A stretch of 47,442 nucleotides of DNA, taken from NCBI GenBank assembly GCA_024279425.1, contig JAJRRO010000063.1:1-47442 (forward strand), read 5' to 3'. The stretch comes from Bacteroidota bacterium. GTDB taxonomy: Bacteria; Bacteroidota; Bacteroidia; Flavobacteriales; Flavobacteriaceae. A program made the position numbers and the translations under genes. The notes under the pieces were generated by a model. That model had not been told where the DNA came from. It searched no databases and saw nothing but the letters and a program-made list of their open reading frames with translations. Positions 1-6,304 of the stretch are shown here, piece after piece (position 1 is the stretch's first letter; the number at the start of each line of letters is the position of its first letter).

Positions 1-48
1 GATGAATTCTACTTTTTGTTCCATAGTCGTTGTTACTTTCCAAGGCAT
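1..48 (-). CDS. IS481-family transposase, N-terminal 16 residues only
   Basis: The first codons read MPWKVTTTMEQKVEFI. The MPW start followed by a short linker and an M-(E/D)-x-(K/R)-x-x-F-(I/V) segment is the usual beginning of IS481-family DDE transposases, which move the element by cutting and rejoining its ends. The frame stays open to the left edge, so the gene is cut by the window and not shown to be truncated. I chose the ATG at 48 over the internal one at 24 because the MPW start is the family norm and is preceded by the expected terminal repeats. The family call rests on these few residues plus the terminal motifs. Confidence 0.65.
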   Translation of the reverse strand, partial: MPWKVTTTMEQKVEFI

Positions 49-131
49 GATAATTTGTTTTTCAAACAAATTATAAATCCTAAAAGTGTAAACTATGTCC
101 CTTTAACTTTGTAAAGGATGTCTCTTTATCA
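1..131 (-). mobile_element. IS481-family element, one end (runs off left edge)
   Basis: Read on the minus strand, the element starts TGATAAAGAGACATCC near position 131, and a transposase start codon follows about 80 bases in. Within the end are two near-copies of a 17-18 base motif, visible on the plus strand as GTAAACTATGTCCCTTTA (88-105) and GTAAAGGATGTCTCTTTA (111-128). Tandem terminal motifs of this kind are typical of IS481 ends. The other end and the target duplication lie outside the window. The boundary at 131 is inferred from the TG...CA convention. The element sits about 13 bases beyond the start of what would be the next cassette of the neighbouring array. Confidence 0.7.
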
Positions 132-279
132 TACCAGAATTGGTGCTAACGGTTCAGCTATGATACGTTGTGGAAAACGTCCGCAGGACTTTTCCGCCTG
201 ATACTAAACCATTGTATAAAATTAAGGATTTCCGTCAAGTAAATCCACCCGCAATGGATTATAGGTTTTGTTGTAATGC
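132..279 (-). repeat. attC-like spacer after cassette gene 2
   Basis: Non-coding spacer of about 148 bases between the small gene at 284-712 and the IS481 end. It begins (minus strand) with GCATTACAAC (279-270), the exact inverse of the GTTGTAATGC that opens the same cassette (737-728). It ends at an ACCGTTAGC-type core (about 145-153) that would open a third cassette. Inside is an imperfect hairpin, GGAAAA(c)GTCC-GCA-GGACTTTTCC (172-195), and ATTATAG/CTATGAT arms nearer the ends. This layout resembles an integron attC site, but the ends do not fit the canonical GTTRRRY/RYYYAAC cores. Confidence 0.45.
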
Positions 280-283
280 GTTT

Positions 284-712
284 TTATGTTTTAAAAATAT
301 TCAGTCCTTCAATCCAGAAGATTTCAGATTCAAAAAACAAAAGCCTCGTTTTTATGACTCGGTCGGTTTTGTCCCGAGAAGATTTTGTTACAAAATGCGC
401 CTTAGAATTACTAAAGTCCAGTGTATGTTTTTCGTCAAGGTTCTTTTCCTTGTCTGTAAAAAAAGAAACAACTTTACCGTCTACGCTCCAATTTCCTTTT
501 CCATATTTATTTTCTTCCCATGGAATCCCATTTTTGTGATTCCTATATGAATGAAAGAAAAACGTTCCATCTTGATTTAATGTCAATTTGTATTCAATTA
601 GGTGTTTTTCCTTATTCCCAACTTGAAGGTAATAATCTCCCACCAAGTTGTCCGATTGCGAGAACAAAGTCCAGCTACATATTAGAAGTAAAAAGGTCAT
701 TCTTAATTTCAT
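284..712 (-). CDS. Small secreted lipocalin-like hypothetical protein (cassette gene 2)
   Basis: 142 residues with a clear Sec signal peptide (basic start, hydrophobic stretch to about residue 18, ending LFSQ). The mature part begins LVGDYYLQVG and contains GTFFFHSYRN, YGKGNWSVDG and KVVSFFTDKE segments. Alternating strands with a central G-x-W motif are typical of small lipocalin-like or META-like beta-barrels common in Bacteroidota, and function cannot be inferred. The gene fills its cassette: the upstream inverted repeat ends 16 bases before the start and the downstream one begins 5 bases after the stop. No promoter of its own is evident. The plus-strand frames over this gene are antisense shadows. 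Confidence 0.75.
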   Translation of the reverse strand: MKLRMTFLLLICSWTLFSQSDNLVGDYYLQVGNKEKHLIEYKLTLNQDGTFFFHSYRNHKNGIPWEENKYGKGNWSVDGKVVSFFTDKEKNLDEKHTLDFSNSKAHFVTKSSRDKTDRVIKTRLLFFESEIFWIEGLNIFKT

Positions 713-727
713 AAGCTGTTTTTAAAT

Positions 728-932
728 GCATTACAACGTTTAGTATAAAAGAAGTAGGGCTGTTGATAAGCGATAAATTTTCGGGTTAACAACAAGCCAA
801 ATTTTTTGTATTTTGATTTATCTTATTTTTCAAAAAGCCAAATCAAAAGATTTGGCGACATCGCAAATAAGCCTTAGCTATTGAGTTTGCACTTACTTGC
901 CCTATTTTTTTTATACATTGTTACCAAACGTT
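728..932 (-). repeat. attC-like spacer between cassette genes 1 and 2
   Basis: A 205-base non-coding element between two small genes. Its outer arms are GTATAAAAGAAGTAGGGC (743-760) and GCCCTATTTTTTTTATAC (899-916), which pair at 16 of 18 positions. A perfect 8-bp hairpin GCCAAATC-AAAA-GATTTGGC sits at 837-856. At 920-932 lies GTTACCAAACGTT, the inverse (12 of 13) of AATGTTTGGTAAC at 1420-1432 at the other end of cassette 1. At 728-737 lies GCATTACAAC, which pairs with 270-279 at the far end of cassette 2. Each cassette therefore carries its own matched ends, as integron cassettes do. It could instead be another repetitive spacer family. Confidence 0.55.
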
Positions 933-940
933 TGTTCTTT

Positions 941-1408
941 TTAAGACTCTAATATTTCAGAAATTAATGCCTTATATTCTTGAATATCCTTTTCAAATTT
1001 CTTCTGTACAGTAATCCATAATACAATTCCTACTGCTAATAGTATTCCTCCAAGTATGTACATTGAAGCACTGCTGCTTATTCCTGAGATCATGCCAATT
1101 AGAAAACCCAAACCCAAAAACATATTTGTAAATATTATCAATTTCCATAAAAAGTATTGAGTAAAAGCAATTTCTATAGTGGTCTCATCTTCAGTCTCTG
1201 TTTTTAAAATCTTTCCATTTACAATGATTTTATTAATGAAAATAAGATAAAATGCATATAGACCTCGTTTACGTACTTTAAATGTTACTGAATCATTTTT
1301 ATCATCATCTATATTAAAAACAAATCCGTCAGCAGATCCAAGTGTAGAGTCTAGTTTCTTAATAATTTCTTGAACATTACTTTTTACTTTAAAATTCCAT
1401 TTTTTCAT
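941..1408 (-). CDS. Hypothetical protein with two membrane segments (cassette gene 1)
   Basis: 155 residues, no signal peptide. The first 90 residues are a soluble domain starting MKKWNFKVKSN, with the acidic turn NIDDDKNDS and a strand-rich segment. Two hydrophobic helices follow (about residues 91-111 and 115-133, the second running through MYILGGILLAVGIVLWI), then a charged C-terminus (QKKFEKDIQEYKALISEILES). It is probably an inner-membrane protein with a cytoplasmic N-domain of unknown function. The gene lies immediately downstream of the recombinase in the same direction and is bounded by inverted repeats at 920-932 and 1420-1432, so it looks like the first cassette of an array. I recall similar proteins in flavobacterial genomes but cannot verify this. 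Confidence 0.75.
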   Translation of the reverse strand: MKKWNFKVKSNVQEIIKKLDSTLGSADGFVFNIDDDKNDSVTFKVRKRGLYAFYLIFINKIIVNGKILKTETEDETTIEIAFTQYFLWKLIIFTNMFLGLGFLIGMISGISSSASMYILGGILLAVGIVLWITVQKKFEKDIQEYKALISEILES

Positions 1409-1414
1409 ATTATT

Positions 1415-1465
1415 GCTTTAATGTTTGGTAACGTATGGATACGTACCGTTACGTATATTTCTACT
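1415..1465 (-). other. Candidate recombination (attI-like) site next to the integrase 3' end
   Basis: Between the recombinase stop (1478) and the first cassette gene is a compact palindromic stretch. It contains ACGTA-TGGA-TACGT (1431-1444), extended to an imperfect GGTAACGTAT/ATACGTACC pairing, and a further copy of the half-site as GTTACGTAT (1448-1456). The first cassette's boundary repeat AATGTTTGGTAAC (1420-1432) overlaps it. Location at the 3' end of the integrase, facing the array, is where the attachment site lies in integrons whose integrase points the same way as the cassettes. The assignment is inference from position and symmetry. Confidence 0.4.
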
Positions 1466-1477
1466 TTGTTAATACCA

Positions 1478-2603
1478 CTAATCTAGTGGATTTTTAATGG
1501 ATTTAAGAGTATTTGTGGCTACATGGGTATAAATTTCCGTGGTCTTACTGGAACCATGTCCTAGAAGTACTTGAATTTTTCTTAGATCGACCCCAGATTC
1601 CAATAGGTGGGTAGCAAAGCTATGGCGCAGGACATGCGGGGTGATGGATTTTCTAATCCCTGATTTGATGGCGGCTCTTTTTACAATTTTCAACACTTTC
1701 ACCGCTGTATTTCCCTCCGTTTTGACCTTCAAATAGAAATATTTTAGGCCTCCATTCCTTATAGTAAAGGCGTAGATCTTTCAATGCCGTTTGAGATAAA
1801 AGCGTATGTCTGTCCTTATTGCCTTTAGCTCCTTCTACCCTTATGAGCATTCTCTTACTATCTACATCCTCCAATTTTAAGTTTAACAATTCGCTTCGTC
1901 TTAAACCTGCGCTATATAATAATTGTATTATGCACCTATGTTTAATGTTATTGGCATTTTCAATAATGGAAAGTACTTCCTCCTTTGAAATAACGGTGGG
2001 AAGTTTGGATTCTTTTCTTGGTCGCTCTATTTCATAAAATCTATTTGGCATACCCAAGACCACCTCATAATAGAACTTTATGGCATTGATAACTTGATTC
2101 AAGTAAGAATTGGACACGTTTCTTTGAATCAGTTTCTGAAGAAATTCCCTAATATCACTTTCGTTAATAGCATTCAGTTCTTTGTCCTTATAATGGTTGA
2201 TGAACATTTCAAAGAAGGAAACATAGGTCCGTACCGTACTATTGGCGTATCTTTTTAATTCAAGCTTTAAAAGATATTCTTCGGGACAGGGCCTGTACTC
2301 GGGGATGGGTTTTCTTTTCCTGAACCATGTTACATCTACTATTTCATTTTTGGTATTTACTGGTTTGTTGATCAAAAACCTATTATAATTGATCGAGACC
2401 ATACCCTTGAAGGTATTAAAAATGATTCCAAGGTTACCCTTGGTATTAAGGATATAGGCCATATTATATTGTTGGCTCCATTTAGGGTCTGGAAGGCCTT
2501 TGATCAACCCCTGTACAAGCTTGTCTGGATAAAATTTAATGCCTATCATCTTTTCATTATTGATCATAAGATGATAAAGTGTAATTGATTTTATAGTATT
2601 CAT
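1478..2603 (-). pseudogene. Xer-like tyrosine recombinase/integrase, interrupted by a frameshift
   Basis: The first frame (2603 down to about 1695) holds an N-terminal domain of about 100 residues (KGLPDPKWSQQYNMAYILNT...), a SAM-like core-binding domain (about 105-190) and the first half of the catalytic domain, with Arg in YSAGLRRSELL (about 235) and Lys in GAKGNKDR (about 260). The second half lies in another frame (from about 1732 to 1478): [28 protein letters not shown] with the catalytic Tyr. The match resumes at [10 protein letters not shown], so one extra base (or two missing) near 1692-1698 separates RK from HRHY. As written the enzyme should be dead unless a +1 frameshift or sequencing error restores it. 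It lacks the extra helix insert of true IntI and is Xer-like. Confidence 0.8.
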
Positions 2604-2667
2604 AGAACAAGTTTAGCCAAGTTTCGACTTTTAAATAGTATATTAAACCTATAATATACGTTTACAA

Positions 2668-3051
2668 ATGACTAATATTAAAAAATGCCATGTATGTGGC
2701 ACATTGGTAATAGGTAGATCTGATAAGAAATTCTGTTCCACAAAATGTAAATCCATCGACCAATACGAGAATCGCCAAGAAAATGAAGGTTTTTATCTGC
2801 GGGTGGACAGGCAACTGAAAATAAACAGGAAACTATTGAAAAGGTACAACAAGTCAGGATATACGACCCTTCGAAAATCTCAATTGTTGGCCGAAGGTTT
2901 CGACCCCAATTTTTTCACCCATTACTGGAAAACACAAAAAAAGGAGGTGTATCTTTTTTGCTATGACTATGGCTTCCTTTTATTGGAAAGAGATGGGAAA
3001 AGTAAATATCTAATAGTACAATGGCAGGATTATATGGGAAAAAGAAAATAA
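2668..3051 (+). CDS. Zinc-ribbon hypothetical protein divergent from the integrase
   Basis: 127 residues. The N-terminus has a four-cysteine knuckle, CHVCGTLV...KKFCSTKC (Cys at about 8, 11, 23 and 27), a treble-clef or zinc-ribbon arrangement like that of proteins that recognise nucleic acid. It continues with a basic helix (RQLKINRKLLKRYNKSG) and a strand-rich C-terminal part (YWKTQKKEVYLFCYDYGFLLLERDGK). Proteins of this plan are widespread in Bacteroidota and remain unnamed. It starts 64 bases from the integrase start in the opposite direction, so the two share a promoter region (2604-2667) and may be co-regulated. The function is unknown, and a DNA-binding or recombination-accessory role is only a guess. 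Confidence 0.8.
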   Translation: MTNIKKCHVCGTLVIGRSDKKFCSTKCKSIDQYENRQENEGFYLRVDRQLKINRKLLKRYNKSGYTTLRKSQLLAEGFDPNFFTHYWKTQKKEVYLFCYDYGFLLLERDGKSKYLIVQWQDYMGKRK

Positions 3052-3846
3052 GTTCTAATTATTTGTGTTCCTATATAAACCATCGATTCAATGAGGGCCA
3101 AAAGCTTGTGCTTTTACAATGAAAGAATATCATTTATTTCACCGTATTTGCATTTTGAGTACAGATGGTGTGCGATTTGGAAATAACAGTGTAAAACCCT
3201 GACGTAAACCCTCTTGCAATAATCAGGCTCTTCCTGCAGACTTAAGACAAGGAATTTATTAAAAATCCACACTTTCACTATCAACTTGATCCATTTGTCA
3301 TCGATTTTTTTACTGGTTCACTTTCGTACGGTGAAGTGGCATATTATGACCGTTTTATGCTCCTAAGGTTTTGAACGAAGACAAAATAATGTCCAGGTCA
3401 TGGATTTTAACAAACCTCTTCCCTATTTTGATGGGGACAACGGCTTAAAAACTTTATCCATGGAGTTGAAACGCAATTTTACCAATGTAATAAGAAAAAA
3501 TTATGCTTTGGAACAAAAACGTGATTATTGAAAAGTGGCCAACTTAAATTTGAGAAAAAAAAGGACTATAAAACCAATAAATATTTTTTAGCGCCAAATA
3601 TTTTATTCAGCTTGTAAAGTGACCATTGGTATGCCCTGTTTTCCTGTTTTTCTATATTACAATTATCCATAATTTTATACGGGCAGGAGTGATTCGAAAT
3701 TCGTATAAAATATTGTTGTAAAAATTACAGATTTATTGAATAATTGGTGTTAAATTTAAATGAAATTAATGTTTAATCTGAGTATACGATTTCGTACACG
3801 ATTTATTAAGAATAAGAGGTATATAAGGGTGGATTCAACTGTTTTT
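3052..3846. other. Gene-poor stretch with possible decayed coding fragments
   Basis: No convincing intact gene in about 800 bases. Two short plus-strand pieces read like decayed protein: one around 3321-3380 (GSLSYGEVAYYDRFMLL) and an open frame from ATG 3400 to TGA 3531 (43 residues, starting MDFNKPLPYFDGD and ending YALEQKRDY). They sit in different frames and I recognise neither. The rest is AT-rich with stops in all frames. This lies between the zinc-ribbon gene and the tRNA fragment and could be the eroded interior of the element whose integrase stub follows. Confidence 0.35.
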
Positions 3847-3894
3847 TCGGATTCATAACCCGGAGGTCTGGGGATCGTGCCCCCCTCTCGCTAC
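3847..3894 (+). tRNA. tRNA-Met(CAU) 3' fragment, probable att-site scar
   Basis: The sequence contains an anticodon arm with CAT flanked as CGGATTCATAACCCG, then AGGTC (variable loop), a G4/C4 T-arm (GGGGATCGTGCCCC) and an acceptor-like end CTCTCGCTAC. No matching 5' half (acceptor strand plus D-arm) is visible upstream, where the DNA is AT-rich filler, so this is not a working tRNA. A 3' tRNA fragment directly followed by an integrase gene is the usual signature of an attL or attR produced when an integrase targets a tRNA gene. The ending CTCGCTAC suggests initiator tRNA-Met. The T-loop departs from the canonical TTCGA, so the fragment may be diverged. Confidence 0.55.
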
Positions 3895-3916
3895 ATTATA
3901 AAATCACCAAAACAAG

Positions 3917-3945
3917 CGGTTTAGTTCACTCTAAACCGTTTTTTT
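3917..3945 (+). terminator. Rho-independent terminator after the tRNA fragment
   Basis: Perfect 8-bp stem CGGTTTAG (3917-3924), six-base loop TTCACT, CTAAACCG (3931-3938), then seven T residues ending at 3945. It fits a canonical intrinsic terminator for the tRNA locus reading rightward. The integrase stub's ATG starts at the very next base (3946), so that gene would be read poorly from any upstream promoter. Confidence 0.75.
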
Positions 3946-4266
3946 ATGGCTACATTTAACGAAATAATCACTTTAGAACACGAAAGTGAACACGTTTTAG
4001 AACACGATTTGTCCAATCGGAAGAATTTTTCGGTGCCAAAAATCTACACTGCGAAAGGTGATATCACCAAGCACTGGTATGTGAATATTTCCTTCAGAAA
4101 TCCCAAAACACTGAAATTGCAAAGGATGAAGAATGTTTATGGAAAGGCCAATCTGAAGGCTACAATTGAAAATGACAAGAAATTTCAGTTAACTTCAATT
4201 TTATCTCTGGTTTATAAAATAATACCTATCGTTTTTTATAAAAAAGATGTGTTTTTTAACTCCTGA
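3946..4266 (+). pseudogene. Tyrosine integrase, N-terminal stub (phage/ICE type)
   Basis: 106 codons. Residues about 29-80 (VPKIYTAKGD...HWYVNISFRNPKTLKLQRMKNVYG) match the N-terminal arm-binding region seen in Bacteroidota phage/ICE integrases, where a (Y/W)-Y-V-x-(Y/F)-S-F-R-N-P pattern opens the protein. After about residue 82 the sequence loses that character (DKKFQLTSILSLVYKIIPIVF) and stops. No core-binding or catalytic domain is present and none follows downstream, so the gene has lost more than two thirds of the usual length of about 400 residues. With the adjacent tRNA 3' fragment it marks the end of a former integrative element, and it is a different integrase lineage from the one at 1478-2603. 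Confidence 0.6.
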
Positions 4267-4379
4267 TACCCAATCATATAATTAGTATCTATCCAATAAA
4301 ACAAAAATAAACTCAGCGATTACTGGTCTTTCAACAATCACTCAAGATAAAACCTACAAGTTATTATTCCTTTATAAAT

Positions 4380-5009
4380 CTATTGAGTAGCTAGTGCCAA
4401 TCCTTCTTTAGCAGAAGTATCATTTGGTTTATTAAGTAGTACTTTTTGAAATAATAACTTGGCATCTTTTTTCTTCCCAAGTTTTAGGTTGCACCAAGCA
4501 TACATCAATAATCCATCATAATCAAATGGATATAGATCTACAACCTGTTCAAAAAGTTTGATTGACTTGTCAATTTGTCCACGATTATAATAAATGGTAC
4601 CTAAATAATATAAAGCCTTGGTATTATGGGGTGAGCTTTTTAAAATTGCATCATAAACAGTTATCACTTCATCCCAACGACCTAGTGCAGATATTGGAAA
4701 AATATATCCGAATTTTGCTTCATTGGCATAGGGCATCAAATCCATTGATTTTTGATAAAAAGCGATAGATTCCTTAAAGTTCCCACCCATATAATTCAAC
4801 CAACCCAACCGTAAATTAGATTCATATGAGTTATCTTGATATACTGATTTAATTTGATCAGCAGCTGATTTATAATTGCCTTGCGATTCCAATGCATAAC
4901 TTTTGGTAAATGCTTCATGTACTTGTGCAAAATTAACTTGTGCAAAAAGAGCCGGTCTAAATAAAAAAAATAATAAACCTAAAATGAAAATTTTTCTTAG
5001 AGTTTCCAT
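4380..5009 (-). CDS. TPR-repeat periplasmic protein, last gene of the PqqD/ATP-grasp operon
   Basis: 209 residues: a signal peptide (basic start, FILGLLFFLFRPALFAQ) and then four to five tetratricopeptide repeats from about residue 30 on, recognisable by Y-x(3)-G-x-(Y/W/F) spacings and closing P residues (YYLGTIYYNRGQIDKSIKLFEQVVDLYP). TPR solenoids bind partner proteins, and in the periplasm they usually scaffold an envelope complex. Its start overlaps the end of the barrel gene by 13 bases, which implies co-translation and a shared function with that protein, whose own N-terminus also carries TPR-like helices. Nothing in the sequence identifies a ligand. This closes the six-gene operon that starts at 11179. 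Confidence 0.8.
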   Translation of the reverse strand: METLRKIFILGLLFFLFRPALFAQVNFAQVHEAFTKSYALESQGNYKSAADQIKSVYQDNSYESNLRLGWLNYMGGNFKESIAFYQKSMDLMPYANEAKFGYIFPISALGRWDEVITVYDAILKSSPHNTKALYYLGTIYYNRGQIDKSIKLFEQVVDLYPFDYDGLLMYAWCNLKLGKKKDAKLLFQKVLLNKPNDTSAKEGLALATQ

Positions 5010-6304
5010 ATTATTCCTCCTATTATATTTTGTTGATTAAAACTAAATGTTGTTGGTAATATACTATTATCCTCAGCGACGAAATTATCTTCCATTTTCA
5101 TAAAAGAATATCCAATTTTAATATCAATTTTTTCAGTGATAAACTTCATTGTCGATCCAAATTCACTTAAAGCAGCAGCTGATTGATTATATATTAAAGA
5201 TGCATTATTAGCAACAAAATTGTTCAATTCACCTGTATTACCATATCCGGTAATTGAAAAATTAGTTGTATTAATCGATATACCCCCTGTATATACCACA
5301 TTAGACTTTTTATTTTCATTTTGAAACTGAACAGAGCCAAAAGGCACCAATAAAATATTTTCTAATGGATAAAGTGAAACTGTATATCCTCCTTGAAATT
5401 GATTAAATCCATTTAAATTTGATATGGATACATTAACTGTATTTCGTATAAAATAAGATGCTTTTGTAAGAGAGCCACCGAATACATAATCTGTATACTT
5501 GATAGATGAAGATAAAGATGAAGAATTTCTTCCTGGTGGATTAAGATCAGTTTGTGAATCTGAATTTACATCATCATACTTTCCAAAAATCAAATTCAAA
5601 TAGGTGTCAAAATACCAACGATTTCCTAATGCAAAAGTCACATCTGCATAATAACGAGTTTCATTTCCATTAAAAAAAACATTATTAATTTCTCCTGATA
5701 AAATTTTTTGTTGAACCGATGAAATCGGCATTACAGAAAGACGATGATAGAAATTTACCCTTTTGGAAAAAGGATGGTTTAAACCCAAAGAGTACAATTG
5801 ATAATTTTCTGGAAAATAACGGACATCATTATCATTTGACACAAGCATTTTATCGTAATCTGAATTACTAGTCGCTAATACTCCAAAATCTATAACAGAA
5901 ATAGCAGGTAAATCTAATTGAATCTTATCCTTGACTTCTTTTGATATCTTAGTGTAAAATAAATGAGACTCTAATATTAATCCACTATAACGATACGCCC
6001 AATATAGATATTCCTGCACTACAATATCATAGGTGTTCACGACATAAGCTTCTTCTAATATTTTAATGGCACTTAACATTTTACCTTCTTTAAAATAAGC
6101 AATTCCCATTCGTACTTTAAGGTAATAAAAATCTATTCCTTCCTTTTGAGATTTTTTTCCCATTTCTAACACTAATTTCCAATCTTGTTTTAGATATAAA
6201 GCATATGTTGTACTATCTACATGTTTATATGACAAGGGAATTTTCTGAGCACTAGCTGTAGCTACAAACCACAATACTAATATTGATATAATTTGTTTTC
6301 CCAT
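4997..6304 (-). CDS. Outer-membrane beta-barrel protein with TPR-like N-terminus
   Basis: 435 residues with a cleavable signal (to about residue 19, ATASAQ). Residues about 30-120 form helical pairs resembling TPRs (AYFKEGKMLSAIKILEEAYVVN). The remainder is alternating amphipathic strands with aromatic girdles (RYYADVTFALGNRWYFDTYL, YTDYVFGGSLTKASYFI) and finishes with a terminal strand, QQNIIGGIIWKL, as in outer-membrane barrels. The layout resembles YaiO-type TPR-plus-barrel proteins, though no signature confirms that. It overlaps the upstream transporter/peptidase gene by 28 bases and the downstream TPR gene by 13. In context it could be the exit or entry pore for whatever the operon makes or handles. 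Confidence 0.75.
   Translation of the reverse strand: MGKQIISILVLWFVATASAQKIPLSYKHVDSTTYALYLKQDWKLVLEMGKKSQKEGIDFYYLKVRMGIAYFKEGKMLSAIKILEEAYVVNTYDIVVQEYLYWAYRYSGLILESHLFYTKISKEVKDKIQLDLPAISVIDFGVLATSNSDYDKMLVSNDNDVRYFPENYQLYSLGLNHPFSKRVNFYHRLSVMPISSVQQKILSGEINNVFFNGNETRYYADVTFALGNRWYFDTYLNLIFGKYDDVNSDSQTDLNPPGRNSSSLSSSIKYTDYVFGGSLTKASYFIRNTVNVSISNLNGFNQFQGGYTVSLYPLENILLVPFGSVQFQNENKKSNVVYTGGISINTTNFSITGYGNTGELNNFVANNASLIYNQSAAALSEFGSTMKFITEKIDIKIGYSFMKMEDNFVAEDNSILPTTFSFNQQNIIGGIIWKL

Noticed and set aside
170-550. Plus-strand open frames over 170-714
   Set aside because: They run antisense to the cassette gene at 284-712, which has a signal peptide, protein-like composition and matched flanking repeats. 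The plus-strand translations look random.
1478-2603. Calling the recombinase an IntI integron integrase
   Set aside because: The region between the second catalytic residue and the HxxR motif lacks the extra helical insert of IntI, and it has an unrelated N-terminal domain of about 100 residues. Xer-like is the safer call.
3847-3894. A complete tRNA-Met gene
   Set aside because: No acceptor 5' strand or D-arm can be placed upstream of the CAT anticodon arm, so only the 3' half is present.
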